Assembly (NCBI GenBank): GCA_021292165.1
Contig: CM037878.1
Location: 8,424,857-8,488,856, forward strand
Length of the DNA stretch: 64,000 bases
From: Shinisaurus crocodilurus
Lineage: Eukaryota > Chordata > Lepidosauria > Squamata > Shinisauridae
Reading direction: 5' to 3'
Shown here: piece after piece, positions 1-11,800 of the stretch
How the letters are laid out: each line of letters starts with the position of its first letter
Position numbering within the stretch: position 1 is the first letter of the stretch
The notes under the pieces: generated by a model
What the model saw: the letters and a program-made list of their open reading frames with translations, nothing else
Told to the model about the DNA's origin: nothing
Databases searched by the model: none
Position numbers and translations under genes: made by a program

Positions 1-828
1 ATTTACAAAAAGGAGATTTTAAAAGGAGGAAATTCTAAAGAGGATTGTGTAGACTCTAGCGATGGGTCCGTAAGTGACTGTGGAGGCCAATTCTAGATCC
101 ACACAGCTTCCCACAGTGAGGACACAGGTTACCAGATGGAAGATGGTCTTGTAAAGGATTAACAGTAGCCTGAGAGCCACTACATTCGGACTTGAAAAGA
201 AGTGAGATGGCTGGACCCATTGGTCTGAGTTGGCGGAAGGCATCTTTTCAGGAAGGAGGATGACGACCAGTGCTGGGAAGCAGGAGGAAGGGATGGGTTG
301 CAAAGAGCGGGCCGGGCTGCGTCTCGGCTTAAGACAGGAAGGGCGCAGTCCCATGCGCGTTTAGACAGAAAAAACAAAGGCCTACAACTCCCAGCATGCC
401 CCAGCCAGCTGTTGGTGTCGAAAGGAAAATAGTAATCTGTGTGCTAGCCGGCATACAGATGCAGCCCGTTGGCCTTCCACACACAGCAAGCAGAGTTTGT
501 GTCCAAACCACGCAGCAGTGTTCAGCTCACCCGGTTGCAGATTAATCCAGGACTCGGGAACCGCTCCGTAGACACCAGCAGGTCTATTCTACCTGTTTGT
601 TTACTTATTCAAAGTAATCACGACAGAGTATGCATTCCATATTACACAGTCCATGTGCAGAGTACAAAAGCATTAGCAAGCAAAAGCCCAGTGCTATATA
701 CATCCGGAATGGATAAACCCAGTAGAGAGAAGAAGAAGAACAACAACAACAAACTGAGAGAACAGTACCTATAACATGGCTGCTGTCTGACCGGCACACA
801 CACGTCGCCAGCAATAGATCGCATGACA
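1..828. other. Unassigned non-coding stretch
   Basis: No convincing exon was found on either strand. The only recognisable piece is a one-arm fragment of the common palindromic MITE at about 382-412 (ACAACTCCCAGCATGCCCCA). The short open frames here lack splice sites or any family resemblance. Confidence 0.5.
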
Positions 829-963
829 CAGTGTTCTCCAACCTTGGGTCCCCAGACGTTTTTGGCCTACAACTCCCAGCATGCCCCAGCCAGCATAGCT
901 GGCTGGGGCATGCTGGGAGTTGTAGGCCAAAAACGTCTGGGGACCCAAGGTTGGAGAACACTG
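829..963. mobile_element. Palindromic hAT MITE, family P1 (full copy)
   Basis: Near-perfect inverted repeat: the left arm starts CAGTGTTCTCCAACCTTGGG and the right arm ends with its reverse complement; the arms meet at a short central loop near 896. The flanks gcatgaca and acacgaca match at 6 of 8 positions, a decayed 8-bp target duplication. CAGTG termini and 8-bp duplications are typical of hAT transposons. Each arm contains CTACAACTCCCAGCATGCC. This family is referred to below as P1. Confidence 0.85.
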
Positions 964-1120
964 ACACGACATACTGGTTCCCCCACACTTCTTGAGCACT
1001 GCCAAGAATCGCTAAGTAAACATAGCGAAACCTAGGCACATCCTGCCTAGCAAGGCCAGATAACAGACCATCTGTACTATAAATAAAAAATCATAGCATG
1101 TTGTCGATATTATACACCAG

Positions 1121-1157
1121 CATGGCTGGTTGGGGCATGCTGGGAGTTGTAGGCCTT
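1121..1157. mobile_element. P1 MITE fragment (one arm)
   Basis: The inner part of the right P1 arm is present (GGGGCATGCTGGGAGTTGTA); the rest is lost or diverged. Confidence 0.6.
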
Positions 1158-1179
1158 TTTTCCTGTCTAAGCATACATA

Positions 1180-1418
1180 GGATTGTGGCGTAGTGGTGAG
1201 AGTGTTGGACTGGGACTCGGGAGATCCGGGTTCGAGTCCCCGCTCGGCCACGAAACTCACTGGGTGACTTTGGGCCAGTCACTGACTCTCAGTCTAACCT
1301 ACCTCACAGGGTTGTTGTGAGGGTAAAATGGAGAGGAGGATGAGGATTATGTAAGCCGCCTTGGGTTCCTTGCGGAAAAAAAGGCAGGGTATAAATGTAA
1401 TAAATAAATAAAATAAAT
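1180..1418 (+). mobile_element. Sauria-type SINE (tRNA-derived)
   Basis: A tRNA-like head carries a B-box-like GGTTCGAGTC at about 1229. It is followed by a body reading CTCACTGGGTGACTTTGGGC and ACAGGGTTGTTGTGAGG, and a tail ATAAATGTAATAAATAAAT. The 11-bp target duplication ataggattgtg flanks the copy on both sides. The body matches my recollection of the squamate Sauria SINE family; four further copies in the window share it. Confidence 0.85.
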
Positions 1419-1606
1419 AGGATTGTGCCCTAACTAGCCTTTTTTTTTTATTAGTAGTAGCAGCATTAAACTAGTAGCGGTGACTTCTTCCACCGGCTGC
1501 TGTGCTTTTGTTTCTGGGAAAGGGAGAGGGTCTGCCTATCCCCCCCCCCCTCACGGACCCACGACATTTGCCCCCTGGTCACACTCTGCCCCGTTTGTCC
1601 CTGCAG

Positions 1607-1746
1607 GCGATGACCGGCGGTCGCCCCCTGAAACAGACGCGGTCGACCCGTTACGGGTGCCCAATGGTTGGTGCTCTCCTGGGGCTGCTCTTCGTCCGGG
1701 CGCGCAGGCCGAGGGTCGGTTCCGAGGCGGAGAACAACGGAGCTGA
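1607..1746 (+). CDS. Possible terminal coding exon of an unidentified gene
   Basis: A long pyrimidine run ending CTGCAG precedes an open frame that would enter in phase 1 and stop at TGA 1744-1746, giving about 45 residues that I do not recognise. The GC-rich composition continues into a possible 3' UTR that turns AT-rich (AATATATAAATATTC near 1955). All three forward frames are fairly open here because of the high GC content, so the frame choice rests only on the acceptor and the stop. It could equally be a GC-rich non-coding segment. No upstream partner exon lies in the window. Confidence 0.3.
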
Positions 1747-2196
1747 GGAGAACGGGGCTGTGGCTGGGGGTGCCACGAACCTCTGGGATAGACCCAGAGG
1801 CACTTCCCCGTGCGGATGACTCTGCCGCCCCTTCCCCCACGGGCGGCTGCAAGTTTCCTTGTGTGTGTCCCCCCCCCCGCCCCCGGTTCCCGCTTCCAGA
1901 TGTTATTCCCATCGCTCGCTGTTGGATTTATTTTGTAAAGAGAAGTGTTACATTAATATATAAATATTCTATTCTATTTTGGAGAGAACGGAGTCCTTGT
2001 CAAATGCACATTCGGGTCCGCGGAAACACGCGCAGGGGCGGTGCTGGTGGGTGGAAAAGGTATCTTCAAATTTAACTTTATTATTAAAGGCAACCATGTA
2101 CAGGTTTTAGCCAAACACGAATAAATAAAATTACAAGCAGAGTAAAACACAACATACATAGAAAGAAAAGAAAAATATTAAAACCTACAATCACAG

Positions 2197-2325
2197 AAGA
2201 AGAAGAAGAAGAAGAAGAAGAGGAAGAGGAAGAGGAAGAGGAAGAGGAAGAAGAAGAGGGTGGCCGGGTGACCGGCCAGATGGGCGATTAATAAATATAA
2301 TAAATAAATAAATAAGAGGAAGAGG
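2197..2325 (+). repeat. (GAA)n microsatellite with L2 LINE 3' tail
   Basis: A GAA/GAGGAA run is followed by GGCCAGATGGGCGATTAATA and an AATA-rich tail. The same tail motif, in reverse complement, follows the L2 coding remnant near 43000, so this is the 3' tip of an L2 copy. Confidence 0.6.
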
Positions 2326-2663
2326 AAGAAGAAACCCTAAAATCCCAGGTCATGCCCCATATAAACTTTAATGTACCCACTGGCTGCCGCAAATACATAG
2401 GCACTGATTTTTTGGAATTTTGTTGAATCTAACTTCCACAAAATTATATTTAATTGTCTGACAACGCAAGGCTGTAAATGCCTTGCAAAGAAAAGGTGGA
2501 TTTAGTTCAGACAAATACTTCTCTTCCCCATGGTGCAATTTCAAAAAAGGGAAGGAGTTAGGAAATCTGGATATGCTGATAGCATCCATATCCTTTTTTA
2601 AAAAATACATCTTGAAGGTGTGCTTTAATGTTATATCGAATAGAAGAAATTCCATTCCATTGA

Positions 2664-2826
2664 ATGAGAACAGGCCTGTGGCTCACGCTGGCTCAGCTTG
2701 TCTGAGTGTGGAAAGCTAAGCAGGGTCAGGCCTGGCTGTTACTTGGATGGGAGACCCCTCCTCTAGTTTCCTGCACTGAGCAGGGGGTTGGACTCGATGG
2801 CCTTGTAGGCCCCTCCCAAATCTATG
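2664..2826 (+). mobile_element. 5S-rRNA-headed SINE with CR1 tail
   Basis: The head resembles 5S rRNA: it includes AAGCTAAGCAGGGTCAGGCC and TACTTGGATGGGAGACC, which cover the 5S internal A-box and C-box. It is joined to a CR1 3' end (TTGGACTCGATGGCCTTGTA) ending in a degraded ATCTATGAAA tail. Further copies occur at 16969, 33610 (head truncated), 44309 (-) and 60340 (-). It is a SINE, not a functional 5S gene. Confidence 0.75.
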
Positions 2827-3007
2827 AAAGGTATCTTGGCGAGGGTCTGACTGCCGGGGCAACACCCTGGAAACTGGTTGCCGTGGCAGATGGCACGGGC
2901 CGAAAGGCTACCTAATGCTTCTCTCCCGAGGCAGTCTCCCAGCCAGGCACTGACCAGATGCAGACTTGCTTAGCGTAGCAAGGTGGCCGCGTCAGGTGCC
3001 CCCAGAG

Positions 3008-3577
3008 CAGGGGTGCGGAACCTCTTCCACACTCGGGGCCAGAGTCCACTTCAGAGAAGCTCTCGGGGGCCACATTCCAGTGATGGGCGAGGCCAAAGTG
3101 CAAAAAAATACCGGCCTATTTTAGCTTAAAACTCTTACTGCCAGTAACTAAGCCCGAGGAGAGACATTTCAACATTTTAGAATGGGGGGGGGGGGGATGC
3201 GCAAAAACGGAAACCACCAAATGTCTGGCAGTTATGGGGCCAGAGGAAGGGGGCTTGGCTATCTAGGGAATTGGGGCCAGCTTAGGACCCCAGGAAAACT
3301 GGATTTGGCCTGAGGTTCGTCCCTACCATAAAGTTCCTATGACTAGTTTGGAATCGCTTCTGTGGATGTGGCGCGACCAGGAGGCGAGGTGAGGCTGATG
3401 CCAGTCTGGGGTGCCCTTAAAGGTGGCAGCAGGTTGGGAGATCGGCCAATCCAGGCCTGTGTGGTATTTTGGCCCCACCCCGTTTGCCTCCGGCTCCGCC
3501 CACCGCTGGAATGCAGCCCCCGAGAGCTTCCCCAAAATGGAATTCGGCCCCCGGGCTGAAAGAGGTTCACACCCCTG
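3008..3577. mobile_element. Non-autonomous hAT element
   Basis: Terminal inverted repeats CAGGGGTGCGGAACCTC and GAGGTTCACACCCCTG bound 570 bp of non-coding DNA, including a G homopolymer near 3186. No clear 8-bp target duplication is visible. Related termini occur at 14028-14419, and a one-ended fragment lies near 7180. Confidence 0.6.
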
Positions 3578-4645
3578 TTACAGGATATAAATCTACGAAC
3601 ACGTGTTTTTAAAGAGCCCAAGGCTCTGCTTTTTTTACTCTTATGTGCATAAGCACAAAAAGTAGTTTGCTATTACTTTTATTTTAATAACAAAATTTTT
3701 TTATCACGCCTGTGATGCTCAAGTTCTGCGTGAGGATGGCTTTCAGTGACGGAGACGGCAAGCCAAGCTACGCTTTCTGTATCGGTTTTGTACACCAGAT
3801 CGTATGGACAAGTTTATTTATCCATGTATTCAATTTGCATTCCACTTTTTGACGAGTCCTCATCTCGCGACGTTTGCAAAATGTAGCCATTCCATTCACG
3901 CTGGAATGTTCCTTAACCATTTTTTATCTACACCAATATCAATTTGGATTTGTCTGGCACACATGGATCCACCAAGCTCTCCCGAGGCCAGATCACCTGG
4001 CCGCAGGGGTGGGGAGTCTGTTGAGAGCCCTTTGTCATTGGCTGCCTTGTTTCCCCTTCCCATTATGACATCACTTCCCATAATCCCCTTCCATTATGAC
4101 ATCACTAACCACCTGGATACTTGATCACAACCACCACCTTGTGTGACTCAGTCATCATCCGTCCTTGGCTTGAGCCAGTGGTGGTCAGGGTGTGTCTTCA
4201 GTTGACTTGACCAGCACTTACCCTTTGTGGTGAAGAACCTTTTGGACTCATTTCCTTTTCCTTTTTGACTAGTTTAGCTTTCAAACAGTGAGCCTTAAGG
4301 GCAAAGCCCACTCACGATCCACCTTCCCAGACTCGGAGTGAGATATCTCACCAAATTTGCTCAGCAAGAAAGGTACAACGATTTTTTTCCCCATTAAGTT
4401 TTCTTTTCCCTTTGAAAGATGCAAGACAGCATTTCAGTCCTGTTATCGGTTGGTTTGTGAAGAGTTTTGCCCTGCCTCTCCCATCATGCAGCGTGCTGTT
4501 CAAGCGAAATTACCACCACACACCAAAGAGTTGTCACATTTTTGTAGAAAACCATAGCCAAGATCAGAATTGTCATATGGAAAGTGTGATCCTTGTTGGA
4601 AACTTGAAAAGATGGATCTGCTCTCCGACCCCCTTGGCCAATGTA
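3578..4645. other. Unassigned non-coding stretch
   Basis: About 1 kb with no exon, repeat terminus or structured element that I recognise. The open frames are short and lack splice context. Confidence 0.5.
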
Positions 4646-5175
4646 CAGGGCTGGCTCCAGGTTTTGGTGGTCCCTTGGGCAAGATACCCACAATGGGGGC
4701 CCTCCCTCAGTGAGCCCACCTTCTCACTGCCATTGCCACTAACCGCTCTGGCTCCTCATCCTTTTTCCAATCACTGCTGCTACTTGCTTGACAGACGGAC
4801 GTCCAGACAGTGAGCAAGTCAGCGGTGGCTGCTGCTGCTGCTCCTCACCACCCCTGTTGCCTGAGCCAGAGCGAGAGGCAGGGGAACAAGCAGGCTGCAA
4901 GGGTGAAGAGGAGGGACAACTCCAGGGGGCTCTTGTCAGCGGGCCCCTGCTGGGCCATGGCCCTTGGCAGGTGCCCCACCATGCCTACCCTTGAAACGGG
5001 CCCAGCTACTGTGTGTTGTCAGTTCAAGGCCTTTCAGTGGTGGAAGCAGTGATGGAAAATGGAGGGCGGGAATTTGCCCTCCTCTCTCTACTGCTGAAAG
5101 GGGGGGGGGTCTTTGGCAGCATTGAAGGACTGGCACACACACCCCATCCCTCCCTGCTGCTCTTAAGCTGGAGGT
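4646..5175 (+). mobile_element. Non-autonomous hAT-like element, family G
   Basis: Begins CAGGGCTGGCTCCAGG and runs through a TGCTGCTGCTGCTCCTCACC-rich centre to CCCTTGAAACGGGCCCAG and on to a block containing TTTGGCAGCATTGAAGGACT. Partial copies of the same order of blocks lie near 21640, 25085, 25535, 29383 and 45577. CAGGG ends suggest a hAT relative; no coding capacity is visible. Confidence 0.6.
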
Positions 5176-5558
5176 CGAATTTAGTGTCTATGACAACGTG
5201 ACCTTTAGTCTTCTCTTAAGGTGAAAATCTGAGATCCAGAGAGTCCGTAGTCAAGGGAAGAGGTGATGAAGAAGGAGATGTGTCGGGCTAGTCCAAGAAA
5301 GTTGCTGTCCAACACATCTGGAGTTTGCGGGAGGCTGGTATACTGTACCGTGGGCACCCGGAAATTCATCATCTCTGTTACAGCCAATTTAAACGACCTG
5401 TGCCTGGCCTTCACCCCAGTCTCCGTTCTCATCTCAGGCCTACTTGCACAGTGAACGTTGCCATTCACATGTGAACATGACTGATTGCTTGATTGATTCA
5501 GCACCTTTGATGCGCATGGTGTTTTGCAGAATGACAAGGACACAGGTCCCTGCCCTGG

Positions 5559-5640
5559 ATTGGATTGGCCGCGTTGGCATAATCCAATCAGGATTGGCAT
5601 AATCCAATTGGGAAGGTCACCTCCGCGCTCCGCCCGCCCT
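5559..5640 (+). promoter_or_regulatory. Candidate TATA-less promoter with CCAAT cluster
   Basis: At least five CCAAT or ATTGG pentamers fall within 52 bp (CCAAT at 5584 and 5604; ATTGG at 5559, 5564, 5593 and 5606), including a direct repeat of TTGGCATAATCCAAT. A GC box follows (CCGCCCGCCC, about 5630). CCAAT boxes are bound by NF-Y and GC boxes by Sp1-type factors. The cluster lies 90-170 bp upstream of the candidate start codon of the MROH gene. That it is the promoter is inferred from position and content. Confidence 0.45.
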
Positions 5641-5725
5641 GCAAAACAGCTAGACTGTTGGTTTTGGATGGCGCTTCAGAGCGGGAGGGAAGGAGGCTGA
5701 GGGCGCCACCAGGATATCTCGTATC

Positions 5726-5899
5726 ATGGCGGTGCCTGGCTCCTCCCTCCCCCTCCCCCTGGAACGCCCACTAAACCTCGTCTCCAAGGTCGCTTTTGCA
5801 ACCCTGGAGAAACAGCCAGAGCAGTTCTTTCCACGCCGACTGCAAGGGGAGGGGAGGGATGCTCCGAGTCCCATCTCTGGCCTTGGAGCGAGTTACGAG
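5726..5899 (+). CDS. MROH gene, putative exon 1 (start codon)
   Basis: ATG in a favourable context (ATCATGG) opens a 58-codon frame that ends in phase 0 at a possible donor GAG|gtcagc. Exon 2 starts in phase 0, so the two would join in frame. An earlier in-phase donor, AAG|gtcgct, exists after about 21 codons. The GC-rich sequence just downstream of a CCAAT/GC-box cluster fits a first exon. The donor is weak and the peptide has no recognisable domain, so this remains an inference. Confidence 0.35.
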
Positions 5900-8800
5900 G
5901 TCAGCGCTGGAACTCCAAAAAACCCTACGGTCATCTAGATGCTGTCTAGTGGCCATAGGATTGCGCTGTTACAATCTAAACTTTGACATGGGAAGCTACA
6001 AACGGAGGGGAGCAAGAAGGTGATGGCAAAACGGGCAGAGGAGGTGCTCAGTTCAGTTCCAGTGTTCTCCAACCTTGGGTCCCCAGATGTTTTGTAGGCC
6101 AAAAACGTCTGGGGACCCAAGGTTGGAGAACATTGAGTTATACCTACTCTGGCTGAGTTTCATTTGGGGATGAGCACTAAAAGGGGTTCGTGCCAAATTT
6201 TGCAACAGTCCCAAAACTCGAGAGACGCAGTGCAGAAAGTTGAGAGCCACCCGAACGTAATAATGGTCAGCATTCCCAGGTGAATGTCCCCAAAGTGGGG
6301 AGACAGATGAGTCCGCTTCCACAAAATGCATCAGGAATATTTAGCATTCCTACACACACCGATGTCAACATTCCCTCAGCAGTGCCTTCAATCAAAATGG
6401 ATGGCAGCAATAGCATGCATTTGGGAGACGCCTCTTTGAGTGAGCCGGGAAGCGCTGACTTAGGAAAGGTGACCAGCTTGGCGTCTTTGCCCAGACATGC
6501 GGGTAAGTCCAACACCTCTTGTGGCTGAGGCGCTCTGAGTCTAGTGCCAGTGTGGCGTAGTGGTTAGAGTGTTGGACTGGGACTCGGGAGATCCGGGTTC
6601 GAGTCCCCGCTCGGCCATGAAACTCACTGGGTGACTTTGGGCCAGTCACTGCCTCTCAGCCTAACCCACCTCACAGGGTTGTTGTGAGGATAAAATGGAG
6701 AGGAGGAGGAGGAGGATTATGTAAGCTGCCTTGAGTTCCTTGTAGGAAAAAAGGCGGGGTATAAATGTAATAAATAAATAAATAAATAAATAAAATGGGC
6801 ATACCTACCCACCAGTAGGGAGCGCTGCTGGTGGCTCTGCTATGACCTCTGGACCCAAGGGAGGCTGCTTGCTCAGGGTTGGGGAGATGCCCCCCACAGA
6901 CACTGGGTCCATGACAATGTTAGCCCGCAGTGGAGGCGGCTGGCTCCAATGTCAGTGTATCCACTCTGGGTTTTAGTCTGAACTTTTAAGGAGCGATCCA
7001 GGGTGCTGAACCCTATCCCCAAAATTGGTTCAGCACCCTGGAAAGCTGCTTTAAATTTCAGACTGGAGCCCAGAGTGGCTACACCACCGCCCCACTGACA
7101 TTGGAGTCACCAGCCTCAACTGGTTAGCCATTCACCCGAGCCATCATGCAACGCAGGCGGAAGAGTCTGTACGATAGGGGTGCAGAACCTCAAGCCCGGG
7201 GCCAAATCTGGCCTAGGAACACGGGAAGCTGCCTTATACTGAGTCACGCCATTGGTCCATCTAGCCCAGTATTGTGGACACTGACTGACTGGCAGCAATG
7301 GCTCTCCAGGGTTTCAGGCAGGATTCTTTCCCAGCCCTACCTGGAGGCCAGGGATCGAACCGGGGACCCTCTGCATGCAAAGCAGGTGCTCTGTCACACT
7401 GAGCGATGGTCCCTCCCTACGGCACCTGGTATTCCAAGTGGTGACCCATCCAAGTACTAACCAGGTCCGGCCCTACTTAGCTTCTGAGATCAGACGAGAC
7501 TGGGCTGTTCAGGGCTGTTCAGATGTACATATCTGGGGCCTACCTGGGGGTCCTCATCCGGCTCTGCCTGTTTCTGCTGTCTCCACTCCCTTCACCCTGA
7601 CCACTGACTGTTTGGTGGCTTCCTGGATTCTGTGCGGTTCCCCTCACCCCTTCTAAAAGGTTGAAATGCCTCTGCTAACAGTTACTGGCAGCAAGTGCTT
7701 TAAGCTAAAATGTGCTGGGATTTTTGAGAATCGAGGTGGCAAGCCCAAAGACCTCTTGTACCCACTGCCCACCCCCTATGGCCCATGGAAACTGTTACCG
7801 TTGACCTCATCATGGACCTCCCACCATCACAGCGCTGCTACCATTATGGTGACTGCGGATACCTTCACAAACATGGCCCACTTTATCCCTTGCACTGAGA
7901 CCTCCATCTGCTCCTGAAACTGCTAAGCTCTTCCTCCGTCATGTATTCTGCTTTCATGGACTCCCAAAACAAATGGTCTCTGTGAAGGATCACTAGCAGG
8001 ATCCTTTGCGTGAGTTCGGCGCTTAACGGGTTAACCAGCACTGAGTTACAGCCCGTACGAGCGCTGGAGACCGCCTGGGAGGCTCGCGCACACAAGAGGA
8101 AACCAAAACCCTTTAAATGACCAAATAAGGCGTTTATTTGTTTACACAAAACACGGAGCGGAACTAACAGCTTTCCAGGAGTACTACAATGTCAACACAA
8201 CCTCAGTTGACCCCTACGGTTATCAATGAAACAGGCTCTTAGGCTAGCGCATTGAAACTGGTCAGTTACCTCAGATCAGAGACGTTACGCTAGTCAGTTT
8301 CAGCCTGGCTCCGAATCAGCCGATCCGGGGATGGGAATGGCTTAATCCAGCTGCCGCCTGGAGAACGACTCTGGCCCCAAAGTACCCTGGGTTCCCAACA
8401 ACCCTTTACCGGAAGGGAGAGGGGTTTTCTACCCCTGAGTTCCCGCTCTCCCCGCCCTCCAGGTCAGGTGGGGGCTTATGCCTGCCCCTTCGTATCAGGT
8501 GGGCTTATTCCTGCCCGGGAAGAAGGTGACGTACTGGTACTTTACAGCTCTTTGAGACTGCCCTGATAGTTTGATGGTTCTTGATGGTCCTTCCTTGGGT
8601 TTTGTGGATCTCCACCGAGACTCTTCTTTGTTGGGGATGACGGTCTGTCTGGCTACTTCTCCTGTGACGTCATCCCCCCTTCCTCGCCCCCCCTCCCTTG
8701 GGCGGAAACTGTGTGTGTGTGTGTGTGTGCAGACTCGTGTCAGGCTTTCTCCACAGTCTCTGATCAAGGTCCCCAATTAGGGCCGACCGCCTTGGACCCC

Positions 8801-11800
8801 GTGTCTTATCTATGTGACCCCCCCAGGAGGTGTCACTGCCCCCTGACTCCAAGGAGTGAACCTCAGTCCCCTCTAGTGAGCAAGGACACCCTGAGGAACA
8901 GTCCCCAACTGGCTCCACCTCCTCCAACCTTCACTCCTTAGGAAAAACCAACACCTGCGGGCAGGAGAGACTGGTCATTCCTATTTCGGTGGTGCTCCTA
9001 ATCCATTGCGGGTTTTGTTTGGAGCTTCATCAGAGCTATCCATGGTGCTGAACTCCACCCCCCCCCCAAAATAGGTTCATCACCAAGGAGCACCGTGGAT
9101 AGCTCCTATAAAGCTCCAATGGATTAGGAACCCCACCGAAATAGGAGTCACCAGCCTGCAGGAAAAGGCCACTGGCCCTTTAACATTTAGATACAGCACC
9201 TGGGGCGCAGGTGGAGTTTCCAGAAAGACTCTTCAGCCATGACTATAAAAGCTGCCAGTTGCTCCCAGGTGCTGCTGGGGTAACTTGTTAGTTCTCTAGC
9301 TCTGGGATTGCTGAGCAAGCTCCTGAAGCTAATTTCAGTCGTGATCCAGCTGCCTCTCTGTATCGTAACCTCCTTGCTTGGGATTTACTGAAACGGGGAA
9401 ATCTGGCTTGTTTGAGCTTGACAGATTTCCTGTCCACTTCTGATCCAGTGATCAGAAGTGTGCTGAGTCTGGGGCGGGGTGGGGGTTGTGCACTTTGGTT
9501 TTGAAGACGGGCCACAATTTGTGCTTTAAAAAAAAAACACAAAAAACGGCCAATTTGCACAAACTGCCTTAGTGGCTTTTTTTTTTTTTTAAGAAAATGC
9601 ACAAATTGTGACCCATCTGAGAGATGGAAGTCTGCAAGCTGACTGGCCTCACAGCAAGTCAGCGCCAGCATGGGGCTAACAAACCAGGATCCGTGGGGCC
9701 GAATCATGAAAATCCATCATAGAATCATAGAAAAGTAGAGTTGGAAGGGGCCTACAAGGCCATCGAGTCCAACCCCCTGCTCAGTGCAGGAATCCAGGTC
9801 AAAGCATCTCTGACAGATGTCTGTCCAGCTGCACCTTGAATGCCTCCAGAGTGGGAGAGCCCACCACCTCCCTAGGTAGTTGGTTCCATTGTCTTATTGC
9901 TCTGACCGTCAGGAAATTTTTCCTGATGTTTAGGTGGAATCTGGGTTCCTGTAACTTGAGCCCATTATTCCGTGTCCTGCAAGCTGGGATGATCGAGAAG
10001 AGATCCTGGCCCTCCTCTGTGTGACATCCCTTCAAGTACTGGAAGAGTGCGATCATGATGTTCCAGAGAGTAGCCGGCACGATTCTCTGGAGCATCGCCT
10101 GCCTGATGCCTTGTTCTGAGGATTCCTCAGAGTGAGGCATCAGGTGGGTGGGCTCTCTAGGAACAAAGCTCTCTAGAGAGGCCACCCTGGCCAAATGCCT
10201 CACTCTGAGGCAGTGTGGTCATAGAATCATAGAAAAGTAGAGTTGGAAGGGGCCTACAAGGCCATAGAATCTAACCCCCTGCTCAATGCAGGAATCCAGG
10301 TCAAAGCATCCCTTTGATCTTGAATGCCTCCAGAGTGGGAGAGCCCACCACCTCCCTAGGTAGTTGATTCCATTGTTTTATTGCTCTGACAGTCAGGAAT
10401 TTTTCCCTGATGTTTAGGTGGAATCTGGGTTCCTGTCACTTGAGCCCATTATTCCGTGTCCTGCAAACTGGGATGATCGAGAAGAGATCCTGGCCCTCCT
10501 CTTTGTGACAACCTTTTAAGTACTGGAAGAGTGCGATCATATCTCCCCTCAGTCTCCTCTTCTGAAGACTAAACATGCCCAGTTCTTTCAGTCTCTCCTC
10601 ATAGGGCCTTGTTTCCAGTCCCTTTATCATCCTTGTTGCCCTCCTCTGAACCCTCTCCAGTTTGTCTACATCCTTGTTAAAGTGTGGTGCCCAGAACTGG
10701 ACGCAGTACTCAAGATGAGGCCTAACCAGTGCCGAGTAAAGGGGAATTATCACTTCCCGCGATTTGGAAGCTATACTTCTATTAATGCAGCCCAAAATAG
10801 CATTTGCCTTCTTTGCAGCCACATCGCATCAGATTCCTCACACATCCCTATGAGCTGTTGCTGCAAGCAGGAAACAGATTCTTTGATGGATCATGACACC
10901 CAGCTACGGTACTCTCCTGTGGGGGCTGCAGGGAGAAGTCCCTGGTGGGGCTCTCCGGAGCGGCTGCCCCTGCCCTATGCCTTACGCTGAGGAGTCCTCA
11001 GCAGGGCCGGATTAACATAGGGGCAATTGGAGCGGCAGCTCCAGGCCCATAACAGACAATAGGCCCACAATATAGGGACGCGTGGCACGATTTGAGTTAG
11101 CTCTGATCGTTATCATTCAGCATAATTAATGATTTTTTCAAGATTAGAAAGGTGTTCTAAGCACATCTGCATTACAGGCTTGAGGCAAGACCTAGCAAGA
11201 ACTGTTGTTCTCAAATTAGCATTTCAGTATCTTTGCATTTCAATCACTGTTACTACATTTCTTTGTGAGAACTTCTTGCTGAAGCACATGGGGGGCTTGC
11301 TAGGGTCTGTAATATTCAGATTTAGAAGGGACCTCTCTCTCCAGCCTCGAGCAAAAGATCTTTCTGATTCGCAGCTCAATTGTTCAAATGCTAGTTTAAC
11401 AAAAAAACAAAAACGAAAACGAAACAAAGCAACAAGAACAACACAATTATTCTTGGTCAAGCAAAGCTTCCTGGCTTTTTGTTGTTGCTGCTTTTTCTTT
11501 TTTAATAAATAAATTTGGGGGAAATTGGGAAGACCCTTACTGATGAGCTGCAGGAGTTTTTGAGTTTTGGCACTTTAATGGTAATTAAAATATTTAATTT
11601 GTTTTAATATAAAATTGCGTCTTCCTTTTATTTATTTCCATAAAAAGGCCCACCAAAATCCTCAGCACCAGGCCCATAATGCTCTTAATCCGGCCCTGGT
11701 CCTCAGAGAGACATAGGGCAGTGGAAGGGTGCCCAGCCCCACTTACTGACAGTGGAGGGGGGGGTGCTCAGCCCTCCTGGCTGCAGGTAGGGGCACACGA

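Noticed and set aside
1190..1260. tRNA gene (B-box GGTTCGAGTC)
   Set aside because: The cloverleaf is continued by a SINE body and AATA tail, and the same unit recurs at four other places.
7419..7518. 5S rRNA gene
   Set aside because: Similarity to 5S is strong, but the end is fused to a tRNA-like SINE and has substitutions in the internal promoter; other copies show the same fusion.
9288..9707. 139-codon minus-strand ORF
   Set aside because: It includes Lys and Phe runs from A/T homopolymers, has no family resemblance, and no splice context.
11129..11512. 127-codon plus-strand ORF as a gene
   Set aside because: It lies inside a hAT element with perfect target duplication, and a relative at 52777-53458 carries the same sequence.
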